Below, one piece after another: positions 34,080 to 43,964 of a stretch of 64,000 bases of DNA. Source of the stretch: Halorientalis pallida (GTDB taxonomy: Archaea > Halobacteriota > Halobacteria > Halobacteriales > Haloarculaceae); assembly GCF_004118325.1 (NCBI RefSeq), contig NZ_RDFA01000008.1, positions 97,017 to 161,016 of the forward strand, in the 5' to 3' direction. The notes under the pieces are model-generated. The model was not told the origin of the DNA, searched no databases, and was given only the letters and a program-made list of their open reading frames with translations. The number at the start of each line of letters is the position of its first letter. Positions within the stretch are counted from its first letter, which is position 1. The position numbers and the translations under genes were made by a program.

Positions 34080-34105
34080 CCGGTTCGGATCCGGTCCCGC
34101 GCATT
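34080..34105 (+). repeat. Direct repeat copy 2: duplicated tRNA-Leu 3' end (att-like)
   Basis: 25 of 26 bases match 33967-33992, 113 nt apart. The rest of the tRNA is absent here, so this is not a second tRNA gene. It is consistent with the far border of a formerly integrated element that has decayed to a 115-nt remnant, or with a local duplication. Confidence 0.7.
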
Positions 34106-34185
34106 CTGCTGCGACCAGTCCGCTGGCGGCCCTTCCCGTCGTTGCTAAAGCGGTTCGGCTGTGATTTCCGACAGGGCGTCCGAGG

Positions 34186-35859
34186 TCACGAGACGAGGTC
34201 GACGCCGAGGATCTCGAAGCGAGCGCCGCCTTCAGTTCCCTCCGTGACGTGGATCGTCCAGTCGTGGGCATCGACGATCTGTTGCACGATATTGAGTCCG
34301 ATCCCGATGCCGTCACCACCAGTCGAGTGCCCGTACTCGAACACCTCGGCACGTGCCTCCTCGGGAATGCCCGGCCCGTCGTCCTCGATAGCGAACCCGG
34401 CACCGTCGTCGACTGCGCTGACGGACACGGCGACGTCCGGCCCGACGTGGTCGATCGCGTTCCGAAAGAGATTCTCGAACACCTGATTGAGACTGCCGGC
34501 GTCGCCTGCGATCCGCATCTTCGTATCGACAGTGAGCGTTGCCGCGTCGGTTTCGACGACCGACCACGCGTCGGCCGCGACGCCATCGATCTCCACGGGT
34601 TCGAGAGCGGCGATCGTGTCGCCCTGACGTGACAGCGTCAGGAGTCCTTTCAGAAGCTCGTCCATCCGCGTCACTGCGTTCCCGATGGCGTCGTAGTGGC
34701 TCTCCTCGCCGGTCTCTCTCGCGAGGTCGGCACGCATCGAAATGACGTTCAGTGGGTTCCGGAGATCGTGGGCGACGACACTCGCGAACGTGTCGAGGTG
34801 GTCGTTCTGCCGTTCGATCTTCTGGACGTGCTCTTCGCGGGCTGTCACGTCGTGAAGGATGACGATCCAGCCGAGAGAGTCATCGGTGACGATCGGAGAT
34901 CGTCTCATCTCTACGAACGTTCGGGTGCCGCCACGGTCGACAGTGAGTGTGGTGTGAGCAGTCTCGGTATCCGAGATTTCTTCGTACCGTGGAACCACGG
35001 CGGAGACGGGGCGACCGACCACGTACCCGTCGAGGGCCAGTATCTCGCGGGATGCCGGGTTGAGGTCCACGACGCGTTCACGGTCGTCGAGGACGACGAC
35101 GCCCTCGTCCATACTGTCGAAGGTCGTCTCTCTCGCGATCGGTTTCAGATCCAGAAGCCGGTAGCGAAAGACAGCGATACCGAAGGTGAACGCCGAAAAC
35201 GCCAACAACGCTGGCGTGTAGTTGATTCCGACACCGTCGGGTGGATAGAGGCCGGCGACTTCGAGTACGTTGACGAGAAACGGAAGCACGAGGCCCAGCA
35301 GGAGCAACGCGGATGGCCCTCTGAACGTGTGGTGCTGTCTGAGTGCGGTCCGGAGCAGGATGTAGCCACCCGCCGACAACAGAACGTAGCTGTACGACAG
35401 ATGGAGTGTATACAGCGGCCCGTTCCCCGTCTCCAACAGAACGAGGTCGCCCACCGTCACCAGCGTCGCGTCCGTGAGCGCGATAGACGCAGGATTGGTC
35501 AGAAACGCGATCAGTAGCGCGCTTGGGATGAAGGCTACTCCAGCGACCGTGCGGGGAGTGATCCAGTCCTCGAACCCGGCGTAAGCGAGTGAAAAGAGCA
35601 ACCACGCAGGTGGGACCGTCACAGCACCGACGTGGAGGAGCCTGTATGCCACTAGCTTCGTGCCGAGGGATTGGCTCGCCACCTGAAACGCGTACACGAA
35701 CGACCATTCGGCGGCGGCGAGACTCAAAACGACGAACGCGACAAGGTGGAGTTGTCGCTCCGAGCGACGGAGCAGACCGACCCCGTACAGTGCCCACCCC
35801 GCGGCGACCACGGAAGAGAAAAACAGGAGAATAAGATGTGGAGTCTGTTGCCAGGCCAT
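34186..35859 (-). CDS. Sensor histidine kinase with 7TM N-terminal domain and PAS domain
   Basis: A 557-residue membrane sensor kinase. Residues 1-235 have seven hydrophobic segments (the haloarchaeal 7TM histidine kinase N-terminal module). A PAS domain follows at about 242-340 (TFDSMDEGVVVLDDRERVVD, NPASREILALDG). The kinase core has the phospho-acceptor His364 in SVVAHDLRNPLNVI, an N box in FENLFRNAIDHVGPD, DDGPGIPEE (G1) and a GDGIGIGLNIVQQI (G2). There is no receiver domain, and no response regulator gene is adjacent, so the partner is elsewhere. A TATA-like element (tataatatt on the minus strand, about 35886-35894) is about 30 nt upstream. Confidence 0.93.
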   Translation of the reverse strand: MAWQQTPHLILLFFSSVVAAGWALYGVGLLRRSERQLHLVAFVVLSLAAAEWSFVYAFQVASQSLGTKLVAYRLLHVGAVTVPPAWLLFSLAYAGFEDWITPRTVAGVAFIPSALLIAFLTNPASIALTDATLVTVGDLVLLETGNGPLYTLHLSYSYVLLSAGGYILLRTALRQHHTFRGPSALLLLGLVLPFLVNVLEVAGLYPPDGVGINYTPALLAFSAFTFGIAVFRYRLLDLKPIARETTFDSMDEGVVVLDDRERVVDLNPASREILALDGYVVGRPVSAVVPRYEEISDTETAHTTLTVDRGGTRTFVEMRRSPIVTDDSLGWIVILHDVTAREEHVQKIERQNDHLDTFASVVAHDLRNPLNVISMRADLARETGEESHYDAIGNAVTRMDELLKGLLTLSRQGDTIAALEPVEIDGVAADAWSVVETDAATLTVDTKMRIAGDAGSLNQVFENLFRNAIDHVGPDVAVSVSAVDDGAGFAIEDDGPGIPEEARAEVFEYGHSTGGDGIGIGLNIVQQIVDAHDWTIHVTEGTEGGARFEILGVDLVS

Positions 35860-36133
35860 CTACCTAACAACCTGCCGGATGGACCGAATATTATACTTGC
35901 GTTCGCTTTCCCAAGGCTGACAGGTTAAACGACTGTCGTATACGAAATACAACGTCCGTGACAACAGAGTCCTTCGATCGTGGTGGTTCCGCGCGAGATG
36001 ACTGATCGACAGTAACTGGTCAGGCTGGAACAGGACGATCGGGAGCGCGACCGACCGCGATGGTCGCTCCCAGCGGTGCGTCGATAAGAGTCGTGGCCCC
36101 AGCCCGAGGGGGACTCTGGAGGCGAGGACTGTC
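35860..36133. other. Intergenic region before the histidine kinase gene
   Basis: 274 nt between two minus-strand genes. It contains the kinase promoter near 35890 and a perfect 10-bp palindrome TCGTATACGA at 35936-35945. I see no coding sequence or RNA gene in it. Confidence 0.5.
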
Positions 36134-37963
36134 CTACCACGCCGGCACCGGCTTCGAACACGCACCATCCCGAACCAGAATCACCACGTACTGGCCGGGT
36201 CCGAGTTCCTGTTCGTCGCCGTAGAAGTCGTTGCGGGGGGTGAGCCCCATCGGCAGGATGTCGACCAGCGAGCCGGGCGTCGGTCGCTGGGGGACGTAGT
36301 TCGGCGGGCGGGGGCCGAACTCGACGGCGACCTCGTAAGCGTAGTCACCCTCCAAGAGGCCGCGGACGTACGCGGCACGCCGGGAGACGTTTCGGCGGAC
36401 GCCAGCCTCGCGCTGGGCGGGGGGCACGTCCCGGAGGTACAGCAGGTTCTCGTAGGAGAGCTGCACGTACTCGGGGCAGGTGACGTTGCGGTCCTCGTGG
36501 CTGGCGGGGCCCCAGCGGTGGGCGACGGACATCCGGTGGGGGACGGCGGTCTCGTCGAACCCGTGGTGGTAGGTGGCCATGGTGGCGTTTTCGGGGGCGG
36601 TGCGGTCGAGCCAGTCAGTCGCGGCGTCCCGCGGAGTGGTGGCGTAACCGGCCACGCCGACGCCGGCGAAGGCGGCGGTCGTGACGAGCAGGACGGCGAT
36701 CAGCGGCCCGCCGAGTGGAGGCCGGCGGTCCCGGAACCGGGCGAGCGCGTCGGCGGTCAGCAGGGCGACGAGGGGAAGCGTGGGGAGCAGGTGGTGGGGG
36801 CGAACGTCGTGCCAGCCCGAGAGCACGGCGAGGAAGGCGGCGAGCAGGGCGAGAAGCAGGATTCGAGCGTCGCGGTCCGTTGGACTGGCGGTGGCGCGGT
36901 CGCCCGAACCGGGGCGGAGCGCGGCGATGCTCGCGAGGACGCCGGCGATCCCGGCGGCGGTGAGCGGGAGGCCGAAGCTGGCGAGGTAGCCGCGGAGGAA
37001 CCACCACCAGGTTGGCGCGTCGGGCCCGAGGGCGACACCGGCGCGGCCCGCCGACTGCCCCACGAAGCGTTCGATGACGAGATCGACGTGCCCCACGAGC
37101 AGCGTCGGGAAGCCCAGCGCGATCACGGCGGCGCCGGTCGCCGCGCCGCCGACGAGGAGGCGCGGCCGCCGGAGGGCGTCCGGGAGCGGGCGATCGTCGC
37201 GCCGGGCGCGGAGCAGGTACCCGAGGCCGATGACGGGGACGATCAGGCCGGCGGTGAGTTTGAACGCGACGGCGAGGCCGCCGGCGGCGCTGGCTTCGAG
37301 AAACCGGCGGCGCGAGCCGGTCTGGACCGATCGGACGAGCAGGTAGAGCGCGAGCAGGAGGGCGAAGAGGGCGGGCACGTCCTCGCCGGCCTCGTGGGCG
37401 AGCATGGCGAGGCCGAAGGTCACCGCGAGGAGGGCGGCGGCGAGGCGGCCGGTCGCACGGTCCCGGAGGGCGGTGCCGAGGCGGTAGGTCAAGTAGACCG
37501 ACCCGACGGCGAGACAGGCGTTGACCAGTCGGGTAGCGACGAGGCTCCCGGTCCAGATCCAGGCCGGCGTCGCCTGCCACGTTTCGAAGTAGCCGTACTC
37601 GACGTTCAGCGAGTGGACGCCGGCGAGCGCGCCGCCCTCGCCGAGGAGGAGTGCGAGGACGACGACCGGGAGGACGGCGAGGGTGTAGAGGTAGAACGTG
37701 GCCCCGAAGGGGGCCCGGCCCCAGGCGACGGACTCCCGGAGGGAAGCGAGACTGGGGTCCTCGATCAGGGAACTGTAGACGACGAGGGAGTCGAGCAGGC
37801 GGTCGCGTTCGTCCCAGGTGACGAAGTTTGGGACGCGGTGCCATACCCAGAAGCAAGCCAGGAGGGCGGCGACGAGGAGGATCACGACGAGGTAGGGGTC
37901 CGCCCGGAGGTCGCGGCGAACCTGCCCGCCGATCCGCTCGATCGGTCCCGACGCCACTATCAT
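36134..37963 (-). CDS. GT39/ArnT-type membrane glycosyltransferase (paralogue of the gene at 8498)
   Basis: From the ATG at 37963 (MIVASGPIERIGGQ) this is 609 residues with about ten to twelve hydrophobic segments. The first loop has VTWDERDRLLDSLVV at the place of catalytic acidic residues in GT39/ArnT enzymes. The C-terminal hydrophilic domain contains EFGPRPPNYVPQRPTPGSL and DEQELGPGQYVVIL, closely matching the protein at 8498-10294 (EFGPRPPN, RPTPGSL, DEQEL), so the two are paralogues separated by about 26 kb. The frame stays open to 38224, but the upstream part overlaps the universal stress protein gene and lacks sequence support. Substrate unknown; probably dolichyl-phosphate sugar. Confidence 0.8.
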   Translation of the reverse strand: MIVASGPIERIGGQVRRDLRADPYLVVILLVAALLACFWVWHRVPNFVTWDERDRLLDSLVVYSSLIEDPSLASLRESVAWGRAPFGATFYLYTLAVLPVVVLALLLGEGGALAGVHSLNVEYGYFETWQATPAWIWTGSLVATRLVNACLAVGSVYLTYRLGTALRDRATGRLAAALLAVTFGLAMLAHEAGEDVPALFALLLALYLLVRSVQTGSRRRFLEASAAGGLAVAFKLTAGLIVPVIGLGYLLRARRDDRPLPDALRRPRLLVGGAATGAAVIALGFPTLLVGHVDLVIERFVGQSAGRAGVALGPDAPTWWWFLRGYLASFGLPLTAAGIAGVLASIAALRPGSGDRATASPTDRDARILLLALLAAFLAVLSGWHDVRPHHLLPTLPLVALLTADALARFRDRRPPLGGPLIAVLLVTTAAFAGVGVAGYATTPRDAATDWLDRTAPENATMATYHHGFDETAVPHRMSVAHRWGPASHEDRNVTCPEYVQLSYENLLYLRDVPPAQREAGVRRNVSRRAAYVRGLLEGDYAYEVAVEFGPRPPNYVPQRPTPGSLVDILPMGLTPRNDFYGDEQELGPGQYVVILVRDGACSKPVPAW

Positions 37964-38113
37964 TCGTGTGGTGTGAACCGTCCCTCGCGGATTGCGCTTT
38001 CGGGACGCGGTGGGAGCGCGTCCCCGACCACCGCCGGTGTCCCGGGGCGGACAGTTCCCGCCCACTGAGAACTTTGTCGCGAGCATATAAGGAGCGAACG
38101 CGTTCGTCCACAC

Positions 38114-38740
38114 GTGTACGAACGTATCCTGGTTCCGACGGACGGGAGTACAGGGACGGCCCACGTGGCCATGCAGGCGCTGGACCTCGCCGAACAGTAC
38201 GACAGCACGGTGTACGTCCTCCACGTCGTCGACGAGACGGCGAGTTCACTGCTGGAAGCCACCGGCTCGGAGAACGAACTGGAAGAGCAAGGCGAGCGCG
38301 CGGTCGAGCGCATCGAGCGGATGGCCCAGGTCCACGGGGTCGACACGGTGACGGAGATCCGGACGGGCGATCCGGCGTCGGGAATCATCGACTACGCCGA
38401 GGAGACCGAGGCGGACCTGATCGTCGCCGGGACCCACGGGCGGTCGGGCGTCCAGCGCCGTCTCATCGGGAGCGTCGCGGAGCGACTGGTCCGACACGCG
38501 ACCTGCCCGGTGATGACCGTTCGCCTGCCCGAGTCCGACGAGACGGTGACCGACGAAGCGGACGCGCGGGAACTCGCCGAGGAGGCGCTGGCACAGAGCG
38601 ACCGCGGCGACGGCGAGATAACGGGCGTCGAACGCCAGGTCAGCGTCTGGGTCGTCGACATCGAGAGCGACGAGGGCGAGTCACTGGTCGCCTATATCGA
38701 CCCGGTGACCCAGCGGACGAGTCTGGTCGCGCGGCACTGA
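38114..38740 (+). CDS. Universal stress protein with C-terminal extension
   Basis: A 208-residue protein starting at GTG 38114 (YERILVPTDGSTGTAHV). Residues 1-138 are a UspA domain with the ATP-binding motif G-x2-G-x9-GS in GTHGRSGVQRRLIGSVAERL and HATCPVMTV. Residues about 140-208 (TDEADARELAEEALAQSD, then VSVWVVDIESDEGESLVAY) are an extra segment not found in the usual 140-150-residue protein, with a small alpha/beta pattern. The GTG start is supported by a TATA-like gcatataagg (about 38083-38092) 22-31 nt upstream. Function of the extension is unknown. Confidence 0.9.
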   Translation: MYERILVPTDGSTGTAHVAMQALDLAEQYDSTVYVLHVVDETASSLLEATGSENELEEQGERAVERIERMAQVHGVDTVTEIRTGDPASGIIDYAEETEADLIVAGTHGRSGVQRRLIGSVAERLVRHATCPVMTVRLPESDETVTDEADARELAEEALAQSDRGDGEITGVERQVSVWVVDIESDEGESLVAYIDPVTQRTSLVARH

Positions 38741-38824
38741 GCGGGCCGAACGGATCGCACGACGATTTTCACCGCGAGTTCCGAAACCGGAGGGCACTTA
38801 CCCGACAGCGCCACACGGACAGGT

Positions 38825-39892
38825 ATGCGTATCGCCGACCGGGTGCGGGTCGAGGGCGGGAAAGAGCGGATCACCGTGGTCCCGGAGACGCTCGACGACC
38901 TGTGGCACCTCACCTACGTGCTGGAACCGGGCGACCGCGTCGGCGGGGACACGACGCGGCGCATCCAGCGCAACGACGACAAGATGCGCGACACGGGCGG
39001 CGAGCGCGAGCACATGTACGTCACGCTCGCGGTCGAGACCGTCGAGTTCGCCCGCTTCGCCAACCGCCTCCGGGTCGGCGGCGAGATCGTCGACGCCTCT
39101 CGGGAGGACCAGCTTGGCCACCACCACACCCTCAACGTCGAGGAGCGCGACGAACTGGAGGTCGAGAAACGCTGGAAGTCAGACCAGCTGGAACGGCTGA
39201 ACGAGGCCGTCGAGGCCTCCGAGAATCCCGACGTGGCCATCGCCACGGTCGAGGAGGGGCAGGCCTACGTCCACACCGTCGCACAGTACGGCACGGAGGA
39301 GCGTGCGAGCATCACCGCCCCGACGGGGAAAGGCGAGTACGCCCGCCCCCGCGAGGAACTGTTCTCGGACCTGACGGACGTGCTGGCGCGGCTGGACGTG
39401 GCCGCGATCATCCTCGCCGGCCCCGGCTTCACCAAACAGGACGCGCTGGACTACATCGAGGACGAGAACCCCGACGTGGCCGAGTTGATCACCACGGTGG
39501 ACACGAGCGGCGTCGGCGACCGCGGCGTCCACGAGGTCCTCAAACGCGGTGCGGTCGACGAGGTACAGGAGCAGACCCGCATCGCCGAGGAGGCGGACCT
39601 CATCGACGAGTTGATGGACCAGATCGGCCAGGGTGAGAAGGCGGCCTACGGGCCCGAACAGACCGCCAAGGCCGCCGACTACGGAGCGGTCGACCACTTG
39701 CTCGTGCTGGACGAGGCCCTGCGTCGGGAGCGTGCCAGGGAGGGCGAGTGGGACGTGGACGTGGACGACGTGATCGAGTCGGTCGAACAGCAGGGCGGCG
39801 AGGTGACGGTCTTCTCCAGCGAGTTCGACCCCGGGATGCAACTGGCGAACCTCGGGGAGATCGCGGCGGTGTTGCGATACCGGCTGGAGTGA
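38825..39892 (+). CDS. pelA: mRNA surveillance protein pelota
   Basis: Archaeal Dom34/pelota, 355 residues, which with aABCE1 and aEF1alpha rescues stalled ribosomes. N-terminal domain: [30 protein letters not shown] (in part) and TTRRIQRND. Central eRF1-like domain: [34 protein letters not shown]-terminal eRF1_3 domain: [17 protein letters not shown] and [27 protein letters not shown] (in part). Pelota lacks the GGQ motif of release factors, and none is seen here. A TATA-like gcacttaccc lies about 25 nt upstream, so a leaderless mRNA is likely. Confidence 0.96.
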   Translation: MRIADRVRVEGGKERITVVPETLDDLWHLTYVLEPGDRVGGDTTRRIQRNDDKMRDTGGEREHMYVTLAVETVEFARFANRLRVGGEIVDASREDQLGHHHTLNVEERDELEVEKRWKSDQLERLNEAVEASENPDVAIATVEEGQAYVHTVAQYGTEERASITAPTGKGEYARPREELFSDLTDVLARLDVAAIILAGPGFTKQDALDYIEDENPDVAELITTVDTSGVGDRGVHEVLKRGAVDEVQEQTRIAEEADLIDELMDQIGQGEKAAYGPEQTAKAADYGAVDHLLVLDEALRRERAREGEWDVDVDDVIESVEQQGGEVTVFSSEFDPGMQLANLGEIAAVLRYRLE

Positions 39893-39993
39893 GTGCGACG
39901 GTGCGGGCGGTGCCCTGCGGCGTTTCCTGATCTGTTACGGTCGCAATCGTTTTGAAGGGGTATTCCGTTGGTCGAGTCGATACGGATCGAGAG

Positions 39994-41145
39994 ATGGGTT
40001 CCCAAGAGGCGGATTTCACGTCACAGGTCGCTGACCTCAACAAGTACGGACAGGCGCTGAACAACTGCGAGTCCGTCGAGGAGGTCGTCTCGCTGAGCCT
40101 GGAGGCCGTGTCACTGCTCTTTGGCTTCCCCTACACGACGTTCGTCGAGGTACGCGACGGTGACCTGCGTGTGGTCCACAGCACCTACCCCGCGGTCTCG
40201 GCGGGGGACGAACCGCTCGCGGTGGCCTACGAGGCCTTCGAGAGCGGCGAAACGACGATCAAGAGCGGCGAGGCTGCCGGCGAGGCCGAAGACGGCGTCG
40301 GCGCGACGCTGGCGGTGCCGGCGACCATCGCCAGCGACGTGGTGGCGATCATCGTGACCCGTTCCGTGGAGAACCAGGAGTTCGGCGACGAGGTCGTCCG
40401 GCCGCTGGAGATCCTCTCGACACACGCGGCGACGGCAATCGGGAACATCCGCTCGCGGGAGCGACTCGAGCGCGCGCGTCGGGACCTGGAGAAACGCAAG
40501 GAGATGGTCGAGATGTACGACCGACTCCTGCGCCACGACCTGGGCAACGACCTGCAGGTGATCTCGGCGTTCTCCGACGAGATCGCACAGAACGTCGACG
40601 ACGAGTGGGGAGACTACGCCGAGCGCGTCCACCGGACCGCGGAGGGTGCGATGGATCTGATCCGGCGCGTCGGCGACCTCGTGTCGACGCTGGAGCGGCA
40701 GGACGAGCCGACGCCGCGGTCGCTCTCGGAGACCCTCTCGGCGGTCGTGGCCGACGCCCGGGATCAGTACGACACGCTGACGGTGGAATTCGACCCCGAG
40801 GCGTTCGACGTGCGCGTGTACGGGGGCGATCTACTGGATTCGGTGTTCACGAACGTCCTCACCAACGCCGCCGTCCACAACGAGGGCGAGGTCCACGTCC
40901 GCGTCCAGCGGGCCGACGCCCGCGAGGGTCGGGTTACGGTCTCCATCGCGGACGACGGGCGCGGCGTGCCCGACGACGTCGCCGACCGACTGTTCGAGAT
41001 GGGTGTCAAGAGCAAGGACAGCGACGGGACCGGGTTCGGCCTCGGGTTCGCGAAGGCGCTCACCGAGTCCTACGGCGGCGACATCGACGTGACCGGGAGC
41101 GAGCGGGGCGGGGCGGACTTCTGGATCACGCTGGATCGGGTCTGA
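39994..41145 (+). CDS. Cytosolic GAF-domain histidine kinase
   Basis: A 383-residue soluble kinase from the ATG at 39994 (MGSQEADFTSQVADLNKYG). Residues about 25-155 form a GAF domain (SVEEVVSLSLEAVSLLFGFP, GVGATLAVPATIASDVVAII), then a short coiled coil with RLERARRDLEKRKEMVEM. The phospho-acceptor is His181 in YDRLLRHDLGNDLQVI. The catalytic domain has VFTNVLTNAAVHNEGE (N box), SIADDGRGVPDDV (G1) and GTGFGLGFAKALTES (G2). No membrane segment is present, so it reads an internal signal. It is convergent with HemAT. Confidence 0.93.
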   Translation: MGSQEADFTSQVADLNKYGQALNNCESVEEVVSLSLEAVSLLFGFPYTTFVEVRDGDLRVVHSTYPAVSAGDEPLAVAYEAFESGETTIKSGEAAGEAEDGVGATLAVPATIASDVVAIIVTRSVENQEFGDEVVRPLEILSTHAATAIGNIRSRERLERARRDLEKRKEMVEMYDRLLRHDLGNDLQVISAFSDEIAQNVDDEWGDYAERVHRTAEGAMDLIRRVGDLVSTLERQDEPTPRSLSETLSAVVADARDQYDTLTVEFDPEAFDVRVYGGDLLDSVFTNVLTNAAVHNEGEVHVRVQRADAREGRVTVSIADDGRGVPDDVADRLFEMGVKSKDSDGTGFGLGFAKALTESYGGDIDVTGSERGGADFWITLDRV

Positions 41146-42672
41146 TCAGTGGTCGTCGGTGAGGGTCGCGACCGCGTCGCTGATCTCTCCGACGCGTTCG
41201 GCCTGGGTGCCGGTCGTGGCCGCGATGTCGTCGGCGGCGGCCGACACGTCGCGGGCACGCTCGACGGCCTCGTCGACCATACTGGCGATCTCTTCGGCGC
41301 TGGCCGCCTGGTCGTCGGTGGCGGCGGAGACCTCGCGGATCCCCTGGGAGGCCTCGGTGACCGCCTCGGCGATCTCCTCCAGGTCGGCCATCGCGGCCTC
41401 GACGGCTTCGATCCCCCGCTCGACGCGCTCGTTCGTCTCGGCCAGTCCCTCGACGGTGTCCTCGGTGTCGGCCTGGATCCGGCCGACCATGGTCTCGATC
41501 TCTGCGGCGTTGGCCTGTGACTCCTCGGCCAGGTTCTTCACCTCGTCGGCGACGACGGCGAACCCTTCGCCCGCTTCGCCGGCGCGAGCGGCCTCGATCG
41601 AGGCGTTCAAGGCGAGGATGTTCGTCTGGTCGGCGATGTCGTCGATCACGTCGACGATCTCGTCGATCTCCCGGACCCGGTCACGGAGGTCGTCGAGATC
41701 GTCGGCGACGGTGTCGGCGGAGTCGCTCACGTCTCTCATCACGTCGATGGCGTCGCTGGCCGACTCCTGGCCGGTCTCGGCGCGGCGCTCGGCCTCGTCG
41801 CTCGTGGCTTTCACCTGGTCGGCCGTCGACGCCAGTTCCTCGATGGTCGCGCTCATGTCGGAGACCTCGGCGGCGATCGTGTCCATGTTCTCGCTCTGTT
41901 CGCTGGTGAGCGCGTCGATGTCGTCGGCGTTACCCGAGACCTCGTCGGCGGCCGTCTCCAGATCGGTCAGCGGCGACTCCACGTCCTGGCTCACTTTCCG
42001 GGACTGTTCCCGTCGGCGTTCGGCCTCGCGTTCGACCCGCTGGTTGTACGACTGAATGTAGGTGTCCATCGCGACCTGCTGGTCGAGATTGACGATCTTC
42101 GTGAGCGCGAGGGTGCGCTCGACCACCTCGTCGACGGCGTCGTCGACGGCGGCCTCGACGTCGCCCTCGCTCGATGCCGTGGCGTTTTCCTTGGCCCGTT
42201 CGCCGATCTCCGAGAGGAGGGACCGATAGTAGATCGAGTACGCACCGAGATAGACACGAGGGCCCAGATCGAGCATGTCGTGGATCTTGCCGATCCGCGC
42301 GCGGCGCTCGAAGTAGTCCTGCCCGTAGTCGCCGCGCCCGAGGTCGAGGAGGTACTCCCGCTGTGTAGTCTTCAACTGCTCGACGGTCTTGCTGGAGCGA
42401 CCGAATATCTCGACCGTCCGCTCGTAGTCGGTGAGGTGGTCGTAGAACTCCTCGACGAGATCGTCGGCGCAGTCCTCGAAGAGGCCGCTCATCCCCTCCA
42501 GCGTCGCGGCGGTGGCTCCGTCGAAAGCCGTGAACTCCTTGCGCCAGTCGATCTCCGTGTCGTCGAGCCCGATATCCGCGGCGAGACTACCACCGTCGAC
42601 GCCGCGGCGATCCGACTCCGAGAGTATATCCGAATCGGACATTTCGTGGTCAGGCTGCAGGCTATCACTCAT
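41146..42672 (-). CDS. hemAT: Heme-based aerotactic transducer HemAT
   Basis: A soluble transducer (508 residues) with an N-terminal globin-coupled sensor. Residues about 40-210 form the sensor globin: [30 protein letters not shown], and [21 protein letters not shown] with proximal heme His131. A coiled linker with [15 protein letters not shown] leads to the methyl-accepting domain, with the signalling tip [21 protein letters not shown]. No membrane segment is present. It detects oxygen and signals to CheA. The ATG 42672 gives the acidic start [15 protein letters not shown]; the longer frame to 42807 overlaps the convergent-side gene end at 42804. A TATA-like ataaatac (about 42693-42700) is about 25 nt upstream. 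Confidence 0.95.
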   Translation of the reverse strand: MSDSLQPDHEMSDSDILSESDRRGVDGGSLAADIGLDDTEIDWRKEFTAFDGATAATLEGMSGLFEDCADDLVEEFYDHLTDYERTVEIFGRSSKTVEQLKTTQREYLLDLGRGDYGQDYFERRARIGKIHDMLDLGPRVYLGAYSIYYRSLLSEIGERAKENATASSEGDVEAAVDDAVDEVVERTLALTKIVNLDQQVAMDTYIQSYNQRVEREAERRREQSRKVSQDVESPLTDLETAADEVSGNADDIDALTSEQSENMDTIAAEVSDMSATIEELASTADQVKATSDEAERRAETGQESASDAIDVMRDVSDSADTVADDLDDLRDRVREIDEIVDVIDDIADQTNILALNASIEAARAGEAGEGFAVVADEVKNLAEESQANAAEIETMVGRIQADTEDTVEGLAETNERVERGIEAVEAAMADLEEIAEAVTEASQGIREVSAATDDQAASAEEIASMVDEAVERARDVSAAADDIAATTGTQAERVGEISDAVATLTDDH

Positions 42673-42803
42673 TACGGCCCCCGACCACTCTCCGGGATAA
42701 ATACGACACGGCGCAGTTATCACGCCTGATAGATCGATCGAGAGGGGACGTGTCGATAACCCACCACGCGATGTCGAATTCCGTATGGGTTTCCGGGCCC
42801 CGG

Positions 42804-43580
42804 TCACCGGATCTCGAAGGAGAGGCCGTCACGGGCGACGCGCACGTCGCCGTCGTAGCGGTCGGCCAGTGAGTTCAGCATCGCCTCGTGGTTCCCCTCT
42901 GTGTGTGGGTACAGGTGGGTGAGGTAGACGCGACCGATCTCGGCGTCCGCGCTCGCGAGCGCGTCGCCCAACGAGGCCGGAGTCGGGTGGTTGGACACGT
43001 CGACCTCGTCGGGGAACGAGCAGTCGTGTGCGAGGACGGCCACGCCGTCGAAGAAGTCGATCAATTCGGGGAAGGCCTCGCTGTCGCCGCTGTAGCCGAA
43101 CACCGGCGGTTCGGTGTCCTCCGAACCGTCGCCGGTGTGAGAGAGACGATAGGCCAGGCAGGGCATCGAGTGGCGAGTCTCCATCGCGTCGCCAGTGAAG
43201 CCGGCAATCTCGAAGGCATCGCCGGCGTCGACGCTTCGAAGGGTGAGGCCGATGCGGTCCTGCATGTACTCGTGGACGGAGAGCAGGTCCTCGACGAGTT
43301 CCGGCGTGCCGGGCGGCCCGACGATTTCGAGTGACTCCGCACCGGCCAGCCAGCGAGCCTTCAGCAAGGGGAGGAGGTCCGCGACGTGGTCGAGGTGGTG
43401 GTGTGTCAGGAGGACGGTGTCGATTCCCTCGTAGCCTACGTCTGTGGTCGAGAGCGCGTGGACGACGCCGCTGCCACAGTCGACCAGGAGACGGTCCCCC
43501 GCCGCTTCGAGCATGATGCCGGTCTGGAAGCGCTCGCCGGTCGGCATGGCGCTCCCGGTCCCGAGAAAGGTGACGCGCAT
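42804..43580 (-). CDS. MBL-fold metallo-hydrolase, RNase Z-like
   Basis: A beta-lactamase-fold hydrolase of 258 residues. The N-terminus [20 protein letters not shown] and the metal-binding motif [12 protein letters not shown], followed by [35 protein letters not shown] and a final LTHLYPH, match the RNase Z/ribonuclease BN family layout. A dedicated tRNase Z exosite arm is not obvious, so a tRNA 3' processing role is possible but not proven; small-molecule hydrolases share this layout. It lies 56 nt downstream of a broken zinc-finger gene on the same strand. Confidence 0.88.
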   Translation of the reverse strand: MRVTFLGTGSAMPTGERFQTGIMLEAAGDRLLVDCGSGVVHALSTTDVGYEGIDTVLLTHHHLDHVADLLPLLKARWLAGAESLEIVGPPGTPELVEDLLSVHEYMQDRIGLTLRSVDAGDAFEIAGFTGDAMETRHSMPCLAYRLSHTGDGSEDTEPPVFGYSGDSEAFPELIDFFDGVAVLAHDCSFPDEVDVSNHPTPASLGDALASADAEIGRVYLTHLYPHTEGNHEAMLNSLADRYDGDVRVARDGLSFEIR

Positions 43581-43636
43581 ACCTGCCAGTCGTCACGCAC
43601 TGCAAAAAGGTCCGGGGGCGCCGGTCACATCCGGCC

Positions 43637-43830
43637 TCAGAAGTCGACGGCACCGACGTCCAGTTCGTCGGCACAGTCGGGCAGTTGAACCGCCGTTCGT
43701 ACCTGGCACACTGTCCGTGGATCGCGGCGCCACAGCTCTCACACGTCGTCGTCTCGCCCGGCCCCACGTCGTCGTGGCAAACCGAACCCGGTCTGTGGAT
43801 GCACGTACTGTCGACCTCGACGACCGGTCG
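43637..43830 (-). pseudogene. Frameshifted small zinc-finger protein gene
   Basis: The minus-strand frame encodes VDSTCIHRPGSVCHDDVG, then TTTCESCGAAIHGQCARYE and FNCP, after which the frame is lost. A single missing base near 43675-43680 accounts for this: restoring it gives CP-DC followed by ADELDVGAVDF and TGA at 43637-43639. This completes a second Cys pair of a zinc finger and a plausible acidic C-terminus. No good start codon lies near 43815-43830; the first in-frame ATG is at 43917. A TATA-like element at about 43852-43865 lies upstream. It is either a decaying gene or carries a sequencing error. Boundaries at the 5' side are approximate. Confidence 0.6.
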
Positions 43831-43964
43831 TGTATCTATCCGGAACGGTCGTTGTAGTTCGATACTTTCACGCGTGTGCCCCCTGCGGGTCTCCCGCGAC
43901 GGCCGTTTCACTTTCACCGTGCGGTCACAACCGACTTGAGAGCCTCGCCCTAAGGGAGGCCAGG

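Noticed and set aside
34046..34105. Second tRNA gene after tRNA-Leu
   Set aside because: Only the T arm and acceptor 3' strand are present; no 5' acceptor, D arm or anticodon arm can be paired with it.
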